Positions 11,142 to 22,469 of a DNA stretch of 64,000 bases are shown here, piece after piece (within the stretch, counting starts at the first letter, position 1; every line of letters begins with the position of its first letter). A program made the translations under genes and the position numbers. The stretch lies in the NCBI GenBank assembly GCA_047967505.1, contig CM106540.1. The stretch is one strand, 5' to 3'. This DNA comes from Dipteris shenzhenensis (taxonomy: Eukaryota; Polypodiophyta; Polypodiopsida; Gleicheniales). Below the pieces are notes generated by a model, which had not been told where the DNA came from, did not search any database, and was given only the letters and a program-made list of their open reading frames with translations.

Positions 11142-14135
11142 ATGGAGCTGCTCGTCTTTTATGTTTCTCCTCCTTTATCATTGGTTTTGGGCACACCTCA
11201 CCATGCGATATACTCGCCCTCCTCACAGAGAAGGCAACCACACAGGTTGTTCTGTTGCACCCCTAAAAGTTCGAATGTCTTGGATCGGCCAGACACGAAA
11301 ATAACTTTTGTTAAGCACAAGGACAAGTCGTTGCCTGTCCCATGGATGGGCACCAATCTACCAAGCAGCCGCAGGATTGCTGAACAGGTGCTAAGCGAGC
11401 TAGGTTCCAGCGAGGCCTGTCGCACACAGATGTCAGATGGGTACCTTCAAAGGAATATAGACTTCAGTCTTGAAAGCTTGAATGCTGAGATACTGCGTCA
11501 GCTGGGTCCAGAGTCAGACCATGCCACCTATGCTTCGCTTTTGACGCGTTGCACGACTGCCAGGGCCTTATCTGAGGGCAAACGCGTGCATGAACACATG
11601 AACCGGCGTGGATTTGCGGGAAACCGATTTCTGGGTCACCTTCTCATCCAAATGTATAGCAAGTGTGGAAGCCTGGACAGTGCACGTGCTGTGTTTGATA
11701 AAATACTTTATCGGGATTCGTATTCTTGGAATATTATGATTGCAGCGTGTACGCGGAACGGAAGCCTGGATGATGCCAGGGCGTTGTTTGCAGAGATGCC
11801 ACAGCGGAGTGTAGTCTCGTGGAATTCCATGATTGCTGCGTGCGCCCAGAATGGGCATGGTAACGAGGCCCTGCAACTGTTTAGTCAAATGCAGGCCGAA
11901 GGCTTCGAGCCAAATAGGATTACCTTCATCTGCGTTATAGAAGTGTGTACCAGTGTGGAAACCCTCGAAGAGGGTCGACTAATCCATGCCATCCTTGCTA
12001 GCAATGGATGGGAGGGAGATGTCGTTGTGGGGACAGCCCTCGTCAATATGTATGGCAAGTCCAGGAATTTAGATGATGCAGGGGCAGCGTTTGCACAGAT
12101 CCCACGAAGGGATGCGGTCTCCTGGACTGCCATGATCACTGCATGTGCTCAGAATGGGCATGGCAAGGAATCCCTGCAATTGTTTGGTCAAATGCAGGCT
12201 GAAGGTTTTGATCTAGACAAGATCACCTTCATTTCCGTTGTGCATGCATGTGCCAATGTGGCATCCCTAGAAGAGAGCCGATTTATCCACACTGCGGTTG
12301 TCGGCAATGGATGGGAGTGGGATGTTGTTGTGGGGAATGCCCTTGTTAATATGTACGGCAAGTGTGGGAGCCTAGATGATGCAAAGATACAGTTTGCAGA
12401 GATTCCACAGCGTAATGTGGTCTCCTGGAGTACCATGATCTCTGCATGTGCCCAGAATGGGCATGGCAAGGAGGCCCTGCAGCTCTTTATTCAAATGCAG
12501 GGGGAAGACTATGAGCCAAGCAAGGTCACTATTGTTTGTGTTGTGGATGCATCTGCCACGATGGCATTGGTTGAAGAGGGTCGAGAGATCCATGCTACTG
12601 TTGCTGGCGGTGGATGGGAGTCAGATGTCGGTGTTGGGACAGCCCTCATACATATGTATGGGAAGTGTGGGAGCCTAGATGATGCGATGGCAGTGTTTGT
12701 AGAGTTGCCACAGCAGGATGTGGTCTCTTGGAGTGCCATGGTTGCTGCGTGTGCCCGGAATGGGCATGGCAAGGAGGCTCTGCAATGGTTTGATCAAATG
12801 AAGGCTGAAGGCTTTGAGCCAGACAAGATCTCCTTCATCTGCATTCTGGATGCGTGTGCTAGTGTGGCTGCTATAGAAGAAGGTCGAGTAATCCATGCTA
12901 CAGTTTCTGGCAATGGATGGGTGACTGATGTTGTTGTGGGGAGTGCCCTTGTCAACATGTACGGAAAATGTGGGAGCGTAGATGATGCGAGGGCTGTGTT
13001 TGCACAGATGCCACAGCAGAGTGTGGCCTCCTGGGGTGCCATAATTGGTGCATGTGCGCAGAATGGGCAGGGCCAGGAAGCCTTGCAACTGTTTGGTCAA
13101 CTACAGGCCGAAGGTTTTGAGGTAGATAAGATAATGTTCATCTGCGTTGTGGATGTGTGCACCAGTGTGGCAGCCCTAGAAGAAGGTCAAGGTATCCATG
13201 CTAGTATTGCTGGCAAGGGATGGGAGTCGGATGTGGTGGTGGGGACGGCCCTTGCAAATATGTATGGCAAGTGCAGGAGCTTAGATGATGCAATGGTAGT
13301 GTTTGCAGAGATGCCACAGCAGGATGTGGTCTCTTGGAGTGCCATGATCGAGGCATGTGCCGAGAGTGGGCATGCCAGGGAGGCCCTGCAATTGTTGGGT
13401 GAAGCACAGGCTGAAGGCTTCAAGACAAACAAGATCACTTTCCTTGGTGCTGTGGATGCGTGTGCCACTGTGGCTGCCCTCGAAGATGGTCGAAGGATGC
13501 ATGCTACTATTGCTGGAAATGGATGGGACACAGACTTGGTGGTGGGGACAGCTCTTGTAAATATGTATGGCAAGTGTGGGAGCCTAGATGATGCAACGGC
13601 AGCATTCACAGATATGTCAGAGAGGAATGTGGTCTCCTGGAATGCCATGATTTCTGGGTGTGCCCAGAATGGGCATTGCAAGGAGGCCCTGCAACTGTTT
13701 GATCAAATGCAGGTGGAATCCTTGAAGCCAGACTCGATGACCTTCATGTGGGTTCTCACAGCTTGTAGTCATACAGGTCTGCTTACTGATGGTAGGAGGT
13801 ACTTTGCCTCTATGAAAAGAGAGCATGGCATAGACCCCTCGGTGGAGCATTATGTGCGCATGATTGACCTTCTTGGGCGAAGAGGACTATTGGAAGAGGC
13901 AGAGGACCTGATCATCACTATGCCCTTTGAACGTGTCTCTTCAGCATGGTTGAGCTTGCTTTCATCATGCAGAATTCACAATGATATGGAGCGGGCTATG
14001 CGTGCTACAAATTTTGTTTTGGAATTGGATCCTAGAAATGCTTCACCATATGTATTGCTAGCAAACATCCATTCTAATGTGGGTAGGTTGGATGATGCAG
14101 TGATGGTTAGGGAGGAGCTATTGACAACAGTGTGA
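11142..14135 (+). CDS. PLS-class pentatricopeptide repeat protein
   Basis: The ORF of 997 codons has no intron. PPR proteins bind organellar RNA one base per motif and act in mitochondria or plastids. The PLS class mostly guides C-to-U editing. Motifs start near residue 130 (TYASLLTRC). Seven P-L-S triplets of exactly 101 residues follow, each marked by a xVSW block with Trp at residues 227, 328, 429, 530, 631, 732 and 833, plus MYGKCGSLDDA and CAQNGHGKEALQLF. The end carries E-type motifs (HYVRMIDLLGRRGLLEEA; SSAWLSLLSSCRIHND; ELDPRNASPYVLLANIHS). The protein stops where E2/DYW should continue; relics of these follow in another frame. The first Met (11,142) gives a Ser/Arg-rich, acid-poor N-terminus that could be a transit peptide. 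Met 11,346 is an alternative start. The family is certain; activity is not. Confidence 0.93.
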   Translation: MELLVFYVSPPLSLVLGTPHHAIYSPSSQRRQPHRLFCCTPKSSNVLDRPDTKITFVKHKDKSLPVPWMGTNLPSSRRIAEQVLSELGSSEACRTQMSDGYLQRNIDFSLESLNAEILRQLGPESDHATYASLLTRCTTARALSEGKRVHEHMNRRGFAGNRFLGHLLIQMYSKCGSLDSARAVFDKILYRDSYSWNIMIAACTRNGSLDDARALFAEMPQRSVVSWNSMIAACAQNGHGNEALQLFSQMQAEGFEPNRITFICVIEVCTSVETLEEGRLIHAILASNGWEGDVVVGTALVNMYGKSRNLDDAGAAFAQIPRRDAVSWTAMITACAQNGHGKESLQLFGQMQAEGFDLDKITFISVVHACANVASLEESRFIHTAVVGNGWEWDVVVGNALVNMYGKCGSLDDAKIQFAEIPQRNVVSWSTMISACAQNGHGKEALQLFIQMQGEDYEPSKVTIVCVVDASATMALVEEGREIHATVAGGGWESDVGVGTALIHMYGKCGSLDDAMAVFVELPQQDVVSWSAMVAACARNGHGKEALQWFDQMKAEGFEPDKISFICILDACASVAAIEEGRVIHATVSGNGWVTDVVVGSALVNMYGKCGSVDDARAVFAQMPQQSVASWGAIIGACAQNGQGQEALQLFGQLQAEGFEVDKIMFICVVDVCTSVAALEEGQGIHASIAGKGWESDVVVGTALANMYGKCRSLDDAMVVFAEMPQQDVVSWSAMIEACAESGHAREALQLLGEAQAEGFKTNKITFLGAVDACATVAALEDGRRMHATIAGNGWDTDLVVGTALVNMYGKCGSLDDATAAFTDMSERNVVSWNAMISGCAQNGHCKEALQLFDQMQVESLKPDSMTFMWVLTACSHTGLLTDGRRYFASMKREHGIDPSVEHYVRMIDLLGRRGLLEEAEDLIITMPFERVSSAWLSLLSSCRIHNDMERAMRATNFVLELDPRNASPYVLLANIHSNVGRLDDAVMVREELLTTV

Positions 14136-14395
14136 AGAGAGTGCCAGATCTTAGCTGTATTGACGTGAATACGTTGTTAGAGATGCATCATGTCCTCAAG
14201 ACAAGGATATACATCCGGAATCGCAGGGGTTGAGGCGGTGCATGGAGGAGGCTGGATACTTGCATCACGCCCGCCCCTGCAGAGGTTGAGCAGGTTCATT
14301 GAGCATGTCGGATACATGTCTCACAGACACATTCATTGCTTCATGATGTGGATGAAGAAGAGATGGCTCTGACTTTCATTCTGCCAGTCTATCTC
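14132..14395 (+). pseudogene. relic of E2/DYW C-terminus of the PPR gene
   Basis: One base before the PPR stop, frame 2 continues the homology: VKRVPDLSCIDVN...HHVLKTRIYIRN matches the E2-to-DYW joint. A stop falls at about 14,231. Another frame then gives RRCMEEAGYLHHARP, and frame 2 resumes at 14,333 with SLLHDVDEEEMAL, a block conserved just before the zinc-binding core of DYW deaminases. The HxE and CxxC deaminase signatures themselves are not found. The gene therefore once encoded a PPR-DYW editing factor and has lost it by indels. Confidence 0.7.
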
Positions 14396-14783
14396 TAAGA
14401 TCGTTCAGCTGAAAATAATGGTGAGGGATGCTTATCATTTCAGTCACGCTGAGCATGGATTATGTTTCATGTGGTGATTACTGGTCAGACAGCTGGCAGG
14501 CACATCTTCTTGTTGAAAAGTCTTATGCATTGCTCTGGGCTATTGAGGAGATTGTTAAGACCTAGTTATTCTGCAACATGACAGGTTTGCAGGGGCCTGA
14601 CAAATGACATGACATGAGGGAATGGAAATGATCTAAATGAATCTACGAAGCACTGAAGTAAGGGGGGTCTTAGTGACGTGAGCTGATGTGTGTTTGCATG
14701 TGCTCTTGCTTTGACGCCAATCAAGCTCAAGGTCATGATGTCACGGCTAAATTTGAAGAATTGGGTCTATAAGATCAGGTACC
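14396..14783. other. no gene seen
   Basis: Probable 3' flank of the PPR gene. No coding homology, repeat or RNA gene recognised. Confidence 0.45.
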
Positions 14784-14975
14784 GTTGGCTATAGTGATGA
14801 TCGCAAAGCCTACTGGATTTGGAAGCTTGAAGCACACAATATCATCACTAGCAAGGTTGTACTTTTTGATGAAGGAGAAACTTTTATATTACAACAAGAT
14901 ACATCGTTCTATCCTATCATCACTGAGCAAGTGATACAGAGAGAGGTTGAACCGACTGTTGTTGATGAAACTTGA
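14784..14975 (+). pseudogene. Ty1/copia pol fragment (integrase-RT linker)
   Basis: Sixty-three open codons read VGYSDDRKAYWIWKLEA...KVVLFDEGETF and end with TGA 14,973-14,975. This is the block just C-terminal to copia integrase (GY...KAYR.W...SRDVVFDE). No neighbouring copia domain was seen on either side, so it is an isolated fragment. Confidence 0.65.
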
Positions 14976-15814
14976 TCAGGTAGTGGTAAGGTTAATCCTC
15001 TCCACTAGTGATTCTCTGCATTCGCTCAAAATGTTATTAACACGCTGCTCTTCTTTTGTAGCCTCCTCTTGTGTACGACTCTCCCTTCTCTTCTGTTTCT
15101 CTTACTATCTTGATGTGGCTCCTCTCCAACGATAGTAGGTGCTGTATGAAGGTAGAAGGTGGATGCTAGGTGAAATATTAATGGATGCAAGCAAGATAAT
15201 CTGCAAATCGAAGCACAAGGAAAATTGTAATATCAACAACTCAAGCATGTAAGATTTCTCAATCTGAAGCATAAAATTTTATGGATTGCATGTGTTTTGG
15301 ACTCTTGGATTACAATTTACATGCATGCAAAACCAATAACGACATGCATTCAAATAAAAAAGCGACAAAAAACCATCTCTCTCTTTGAGAAAGCTCCGGT
15401 GCATGCACTATAAGAGTAGTCAGCTCCAGTGCATGCACCATAAGAGTAGTCCCATCTAGATCTTGTGCCAAGAAACGAGAATTTACCTCTCGAATCAAAA
15501 GCAAGCATTGCAAAAATGAACTGAAGGCGTCCTTATATACTTGAGGCGGTACTAACAGCACTGTTACATAGGCCTAGTAATTTTGCTACCGGCGGTAGTT
15601 ATAGTCATACCGATAGTACTACAGAGTGTACCTCCGAAAAGTGTAAGAGTATCGCAGTTGAATTTGCACCTAATTTTGATGGTAGTACTATTGCTTTTAC
15701 TACTAGAAGTCTGATATTTATTGACAGTACTATTTGCTAGTATTGATGGTATATGTCAAAGTATTGGTAGTAAATTATCGGTATAGCCCTCCCCCCTATC
15801 AATTGCATCATTTC
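14976..15814. other. no gene seen
   Basis: Non-coding, AT-rich. From about 15,560 to 15,790 it is full of short irregular repeats around GGTAGTACTA and TACCGATAGTA, with no clean unit. Confidence 0.45.
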
Positions 15815-15858
15815 CACACACACGTGCGCGCGCACGCACGCGCGCGCACACACACACA
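15815..15858. repeat. 44-bp perfect alternating pyrimidine-purine tract
   Basis: From C 15,815 to A 15,858 pyrimidine and purine alternate without a break: CA repeats, then CG/CA mixed, then CA. Tracts of this type with a CG core are known Z-DNA formers. Confidence 0.95.
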
Positions 15859-15949
15859 GCTTGTGCATAGTTCTTATGCAATACAACAGTGCACCTTGCC
15901 TCATCTCTGATTCGTTTTCTCTCTTACTATCTCGTGTTTAATGCTTCCG

Positions 15950-17290
15950 CATGTACAACCTAGTATCAAAGTACGTTGTTTGCAGCCTCTAGATCGAGGC
16001 TGTTTGTTGCTGAATCCTACCGTGGTGATTGCACGATGTAGTGTTGCATGGACAGCTAAAGCTGAGGGTGAACAACTGTTGAAGGTGAGCTGTGGGCATG
16101 CCGAGTCCATGACTGCTTGGAAAAAGTCTGTGTGCTGCTGTTCGAATATCAGAGAGGGATTAATGAGCGGTGAGAAGATCAGGTGCCCAGAAGGAAGGCC
16201 AGCAATTTGTGGATCTCAAGGCGTGCTTGAGAATGGCTGAAGCAAAGCATGGACTCAAAAGGAGTTGTTGTTTGCCTCTACCACTCCTTTCCCACCCACC
16301 TCCTTATCAAAAGAGTTGTCTTTCTGACACTCCAATGACACTCCAAATTTTGTGTGTAAGAGATTGGATTGGTTCCATCAAGGAACACAAACTCAACGTC
16401 ACCAATTATGTTTAGTGGAAGTTGAATATGAAGGTCTAGTTTATCCCGAAGGGTCTTTGGGACATCATTTAGGGATACAAGCGGAAGCCCGAATGTCCCA
16501 AGAACTCGATCCATTGGGATGCTTCCCGGGAGGATGCTTTCTTGGACGAGCTATAGGAGTGGGAGGATCGTGACTCCAAGGCACATTTGGCATTCGTACA
16601 TACCATTGCCAAGGAGGTCTCTCCGAACATACAAACGTTAACTAGTGCTTTTGAATTGTGGTCTAAACTGCAAGATCGCTAGGCTAGGGGTTTTGCTATG
16701 TGAATTGTCACTTTGCAGGGTTAGCTATACATTCTCGAGTTCCCTATAGGGAGTACCATGCAACGTTCTTGATGAGGGCCAAGGTCATCCATAACTAGCT
16801 TTTGGCGATGGGTGTTGCCCTATCCTCTCTTCAGTTGGCTATCCTTATCCTTACGAAGCTTCCACTAGAGTATCATATGGTTTCTAGAGCTTTGCGGTGC
16901 CAAGTCACTATATCTTCGTTGGATTTTGATGACATTTGCTCCCTTCTCTTGGAGGAGGAATCTCTTCTTTGGTATCAGGCTAAGTTGGGGCTGCTCTAGG
17001 TAGTGTTGAAGCACTTTCGAATATGCGGAATAAAGGATGGAGGTGGTGCTAGGCTTGTGGGAAGAGAGGTCACTTGGCCAAAGATTTTCTGTCAAAGAAC
17101 AAGGGCAAATCAAAAGACAAGGATGAGACTGATGACAATTCTAATGATCCTAGAGCAGCCCTTACTCATAATACTCTGATTGTTCCTTCCCTCTAGCACT
17201 GAGAAGTGGATCCCCCTCCCACGTTCCATAGACAAAGAGGGGTTGTGAGCAAGAGAGCGGGTTTTTCAAGTTGGTGTCATTAAGAAGCTA
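15950..17290 (+). mobile_element. Ty1/copia gag-region fragment, decayed
   Basis: At about 15,959-15,971 the sequence AGTATCAAAG resembles a copia initiator-Met primer-binding site (TGGTATCAGAGC) with changes. A possible leader follows. From about 16,335 the gag (UBN2-type) homology runs: LNVTNYV.WKLNMKV, DSKAHLAFVHTIAKEV, FELWSKLQDR, MGVALSSLQLAILILTKLP and DFDDICSLLLEEE. A zinc knuckle near 17,045-17,090 (CxACGKRGHLAKDF) has lost its last Cys to Phe, and a basic KNKGKSKDKDE stretch follows. Many stops and shifts are present. No pol follows and no LTR pair is seen. Confidence 0.65.
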
Positions 17291-19319
17291 AACTTCTATA
17301 TTAGTGTCGAAAATTTCTATGCCCTAATAAAAATAAATGTTTGAAACATTTGCCAAGATTTGAAACTTTTATGCAAAAAATTTTAAAATTTCATCAGGAT
17401 TTACATTTTTTCCTCTGACATTCAAAAGAAAATATATAAAATAGTACTGCACTTTACAAATATTGTGAAACTAAAAAAATGATATTGAAAACTTTCGCCA
17501 AGGTTTGATATTAATATATAAGTATAGCTTCGATAAAAACATCCATGTTCAGTAGTTCATTGCTTTTCAGCAGCTGCTGCAACAGAGACTATGGACAAGA
17601 TGTATTCTGAGCTCATCAATCAGTGATGTGTTACCACAGAAGATTGGGTGTGGTCTGTCCACAGCTCAATATTCTTCACTTGGATTCATTGCACACTGGC
17701 ATGGGAAATCAAAGGCATGCAGATCTCTTTACTGTTCGTGGTGGCATTCAGATCGAGGATGTCTTTACATTTTGTGGTGGCATTCAACTTCGAGGTTCTC
17801 TTTGTCTCCTCTTGCTTCGTTGCTTCTTTTGTTGCTTCTACTTCCTTGGGAGGTCAACCTCCTCACCATCACTGTTTGCATCTTTAAAGGGAGCATTTTT
17901 GTGAGCTATATCACACTCGTCTCTGCAGAATTGCAACCCAGTTCGCTCTCTCGAGTCTTCTCTAAGTGCATTCATGTAAAGCTCATTGGTCGCCTACCTT
18001 TTGGAACACATTGCTCAACTGCCTTCTCAACCAATTCTGCTCTTGCTGCTTAGAGAAACATGGTCATCTTTAAGCTCCATTTGCTCAAGCTTCTATCTCT
18101 AATCACTTCTGGCTCCAAACAACTCGTTTGCAGGTCTTCTCGAGTCAAAGATATTTCTTGGGCCGTTATCAATCCATCGAGCCCCATTTGTGTTCCTTAG
18201 TTGTAATAGTACTTCTCTTTTCAAGCTCTAGGAGCTCCCTTGCTTTGTAGCTAGCACTTTGAGATCTCTTGGTTCTTCACAACTCCCTCGTGCATTGCTC
18301 CTTTGCAGGTCCACAACTTCATGAGCTAATGGTCTTGTATCGAATGGAACCACAATGTATCACCTCCTTCTTATCACTGACTTCTACCCCCATTGCTTGT
18401 TTTCATAGAATAGGTTGATCTCTTCATCAGAGTCTACAATGCTCGACCAACTCTGCAGGATCTCCAAATGTGTTATAGGCTTGCTATAACATTAACAAAA
18501 CATTGAGATATGCAAGAGGGACGAGAAGGGGAAAGAACCATTTCATTATTGGAAGAAAGGGCCAGCTTGCGCCAGAAAGATACATGTCCCAAGACGATAC
18601 CCCAAAAAGTTACATGTGCACACTCTCCAAGATGCCCCACAACCCATGATTGTTGTAACTTCCTCCACTACTCCACTAGTGCTAGGACCTTTCACCAAGA
18701 CCACAATCATACTCTATATCTATCCTAAGTGTGGTGCCTATATACCCCTCAATAATAGTGGGGTATTGGAGCCCCACCATAGACCTTCTTGGACCACCAT
18801 ATCTAAGGGGAGGGCTAACAATAGTGCTTGTACAACCCATGCTTTGACTATACGAGAGAAATGGTGATAGTAGTGTATTAAGTAGGAAAGAGTGTGGTTT
18901 TTTAGAAGAGGAAAGGCTAACTACCATGCAACCATTTCAAGAGGGAACAAATATAGAGGAAGACTAAGTAGAAAAATTCGAATTCGTGATTCGAAAAAAT
19001 AAAAAAAACGCTTAAATGATTCAAATGGAAGAAAAAATCGGTTAAAAAAGCGGTGAGATGTCACATTTTTTAGATAAATTACCACGTCATCCCCACATAT
19101 TCGTACGAATAAGTATTCGTATGAATAAAGTTTTCATTTGAATAAACATGTATTAGGACAAATATGTTACTACGTTTTTGCATATAAGCTCACTATTTGC
19201 CAATGTCTCTTATCTCATGCTTGGTTCCCCAGCCGAACATAAGAGATCAAACAAGGAAAAGAAAAAGAAAGGTCCTCAAGGTTATGAAAGCAATCTAGAA
19301 GGTCCGAAATAAGATGAAT
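17291..19319. other. no gene recognised
   Basis: Two kilobases without identifiable coding homology. Short open frames at 17,628-18,053 (Leu- and Ser-rich) and 18,510-18,930 lack any domain and are not called. Near 19,100-19,130 there is a 14-bp palindrome (TATTCGTACGAATA) followed by a near-copy (TATTCGTATGAATA). The segment 18,960-20,440 may be 5' flank of the hAT element. Confidence 0.4.
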
Positions 19320-20045
19320 TTTTTGTTAGGGAGCTTTAGGATCTCATTTTGAGTTCATGAGATCTCTTGTAATGTTTTTGGTTTTGGTCTTTGTTCTTTT
19401 GTTTGTGGGAGTTCTAGGTTCTCTTTATTGAGTTCCTTCAATCTCTTGTGATAAAAATGTTTTAGATATTTATGTGTCTGAAATTTGTTTGTGGGAGTTC
19501 TAGGATCTCCTTGTTGAGTTCCTTAGATCTCTTGTGAGATAAATTTATTTGTGGGACTTTGAGGATCTCCTTATTGAGTTCCTTAGATCTCTTGTGAGAA
19601 ATGTGCTTGTTTTTATGTCTATGAAATTTGTTTGTGGGAGTGTTAGGATCTCCTTGTTGAGTTTCTTCGATCTCATGTGGATAGATTTTTGTACGTGGGA
19701 GTTCGAGAATCTCCTTGGTGAGTTCCTTAGATCTCTTGTGAGAAATGGGCTTGTTTTTGTGTCTATGAAATTATGAAATTTGTTTGTGGGAGTTCTAGGA
19801 TCTCCTTGTTGAGTTCCTTAGATCTCTTGTGAGGATTTTGTATGTGGGAGTTCTAGGATCTCTTTGTTGAGTTCCTTAGATCTCTTGTGAGAAATGGGCT
19901 TGTTTTTGTGTCTATGAAATTATGAAATTTGTTTGTGGGAGTTCTAGGATCTCCTTGTTGAGTTCCTTAGATCTCTTGTGAAAATTTTTGTATGTGGGAG
20001 TTTTAGGATCTCCTCGTTGAGTTTCCTAGATCTCTTGTGAGAAAT
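19320..20045. repeat. tandem repeat, 60/88-bp alternating units
   Basis: Ten copies of a block containing GGGAGTTCTAGGATCTC and GAGTTCCTTAGATCTCTTG follow each other. The GATCTCTTGT anchor falls near 19,361, 19,439, 19,526, 19,586, 19,669, 19,730, 19,821, 19,880, 19,970 and 20,029. Over the last part the spacing alternates about 60 and 88 bp, so the working unit is a dimer of about 148 bp. The open frame inside it is only a consequence of the repeat. Confidence 0.85.
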
Positions 20046-20059
20046 ATGATTTTATTTTG

Positions 20060-20440
20060 TGTTTATATTCTCACACTTTCTTTGAATGAATATTTAATAT
20101 TCTTTCAATAGAATGTGAAAGAATACAAAGAGTTTTAAAGTGTACGAATTGAAAGTTTTAAAAGTTATTAGAAAAGTTGTCTCATTCTTACACTTTCTTT
20201 TGAATGAATATTTAATATTCTTTCAATAGAATGTGAATAAATGATTTTCAATTTGAGTGTATTCTTTTTTAAAAAATGAATCCATATCTCTTTTTATTAC
20301 TCAAATTTTTCATTTTCTTTTGAATGAATATATAATATTCTTTCAATAGAAATGAATCAATGTCTTAATTTTAATTACTTATTCTTACAGTTTCTTTTAA
20401 ATGAATATTTCATATTCTTTTAATAGAGCTTGATTGAATG
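20060..20440. repeat. AT-rich tandem repeat, about 80-122 bp units, four copies
   Basis: Four copies of a segment with TTTCTTTTGAATGAATAT and ATATTCTTTCAATAGAAT lie near 20,072, 20,190, 20,312 and 20,391. They sit directly upstream of the hAT transposase and may be subterminal repeats of that element. Confidence 0.75.
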
Positions 20441-20639
20441 ACAATCAATATATTGCATGCTTGAATGTGTTTTTTAAAGGATGTGTTGTTTTTTATAAAA
20501 TGTGTATTGTAGTATGTTTCTATTGTATACTCAAATTAGTTTTTTGCATTTTGTTTTTGGCAACTTCAAAAGCATGGTGCACGACAAGATTTGGTCATAT
20601 GTGATGGAGATACGAATAGTACATGCCTCAGTTTCTTTC

Positions 20640-22469
20640 TTGCAGTGTAAATATTGTGGACACAAGTTTACAGCGGTTCTACTCACATCAAGCACCATTT
20701 TCTCAGAATAGGCAATGACGTTGGAGCTTGCACATGCACTCTGTCTGATGTTCTTCCGTTATGCAAATCGTATTTAGAGAAAGTGAAGAAAGTGGTTAAT
20801 CCGACCCTAATAAGAAATTGTTCAAATCAACAAGATGTGAGCGCTGAGGTTGATAAGACGGTTGAAGAAGAAGCACCAATAAATGCGAGGAGTGTATCCA
20901 TTCATGAAGGTGATGTAGATTCTAGAAAGCGGGTCACAGGTAATGTTTGATGCGATTAATGCCTATCCGGTAAAGAAGAGAAAAAAGGGAGAACAATCTT
21001 CTATGAAGGATGGATTTCTTCAACAACAAGTGCATGAAGAACACTTAAGATGGACAGAAGCATTTGTTAAAAATGATATACCATTCAATGTCATGAGAGA
21101 TGACACATTATGTAATGCCTTGAAATCATGTGCTAGACCAGGATTTATTTTGCCATATTATAATAAAATGCATACAGATCATCTTGATAGAGTCAAACAA
21201 ACTGTGGCGGATTGCTTGAAAAAAAAATATTGGATTTTATTCCTACATATGGGTGCACTCTTGCTTTTGATAGATGGACTAGCAACCAAGCAGGCCAGAC
21301 CCTTGATAAATGTAATGTGCATTACTCCCAAGGGAACTATGTTTTTCAAGAGTATAGATATGTCTCTAAAAGAAAAAACTTTAGCATATATTGTAAAAAC
21401 ATATGAAAGAGTAATTCGTAAAGTCGGTGGCAGTGAGAATGTTGTTGCATTAGTAACAGATAATGCATCGAATTACAAGACCACGGGTGAGATGGTCATG
21501 GCAAAGTATCACACTTTGACATGGGTGCCATGTGGCGCTCATACTCTCAACTTATTATTGAAGGATATTGGAGAATTGCCATTTGTGCAACCAGTACTGC
21601 AAGATGCTAATATCATAGTAAGTTTTATAAAGAGTCATCAATACTTGCATGCAGTATTCAAAGAGCACTCTGTGAAGCAACTCAAGCAATTTTGTCAAAC
21701 TAGATTTGCCACTTCTTTTCTAGTTCTTGCTAGATTGTTGGAAGTGCATCAAGCTTTAGTGGAGACTATTGCTGATAGATGATGGGTGAATTGTTGGCTT
21801 GAGAAAAAGACACAGTACGCAATACCAGGCTCTAAATGTGTGCATCTTGTACAATCATCTCTATTTTGGAAAAAAGAAGCTGTAGAGCCATTTGTAATAG
21901 TATTGAGGATGGTTGACACTGATGCCTTTGTTATGGGTAAAGTGTATTGGAAGATGTCAGAAGCAATACGACAAGTTAAAGAATTTGTGCATTTTGCACC
22001 TCGGGAGAAGCAACAAGTGGTATATGTGGCCAATAAGAGATGGGAGCAAATGCACACCCCTTTGCATGGACCTGTGTTTGTAGTACATCCACAATATCAA
22101 ATGCATGCTCAATCACAGAATCTTGAAGTCATAAGTAACTTTCGAGAGGTTTGTAAAAACTTACTTCCGGGAGATCAAGGAAAACTAGCCTACCAGCAAC
22201 AAGTGAGATACACGAATCGCGAAGGCTCTTTTAGAGATCCTTGGAATCTTGATGCTATTAAGATGACTATTGCACCTACTTGGTGGAAGGAATATGGTGG
22301 AGAGACATTGGAGTTGCAACATGTTGCAACTCGTGTGCTCTTTGTTGCTGCATCATCAGGTGCATGTGAGCGAAATTGGAGTGCATACGATTTTATTCAT
22401 TCTAAGAGACGCAATCACTTAAAGCCATCAAGAGATGCAGATTTGGTATTTTGCTTTGGAAATCTATGA
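20640..22469 (+). pseudogene. hAT-superfamily transposase, broken
   Basis: Domains appear in order. First a BED zinc finger (CKYCGHKF at 20,646, then after a one-base shift STHIKHHFLRIGNDVGACT). Then a DUF659-like catalytic region (RPLINVMCITPKGT, VALVTDNASNYKTTG and WVPCGAHTLNLLLKDIG). Then the C-terminal hAT dimerisation domain (LELQHVATRVLFVAAS...CERNWSAYDFIHSKRRNHL, 22,305-22,415). Frame breaks lie near 20,673 and 20,945, and a +/- pair lies between the long A-run at 21,222 and about 21,290. Inside that pair another frame reads FIPTYGCTLAFDRWTSNQ, the expected sequence. TGA at 21,780-21,782 interrupts the frame before the C-terminal half. The transposase would cut and paste its own element; this copy is dead. 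Terminal inverted repeats were not found. Confidence 0.88.

Noticed and set aside
11198-13850. Minus-strand open frames opposite the PPR gene
   Set aside because: They follow the repeat structure of the + strand gene and have no domain. Antisense shadow.
15310-15561. 83-codon minus-strand frame
   Set aside because: Contains an internal duplication of about 30 bp and no domain; no support as a gene.
17628-18053. 141-codon Leu/Ser-rich frame that could be a membrane protein
   Set aside because: Overlapping frames are equally open, there is no family resemblance, and the hydrophobic run comes from CTT/TTC-rich DNA.
19549-19776. Open frame of 75 codons in the minisatellite
   Set aside because: Created by the repeat unit; no domain.
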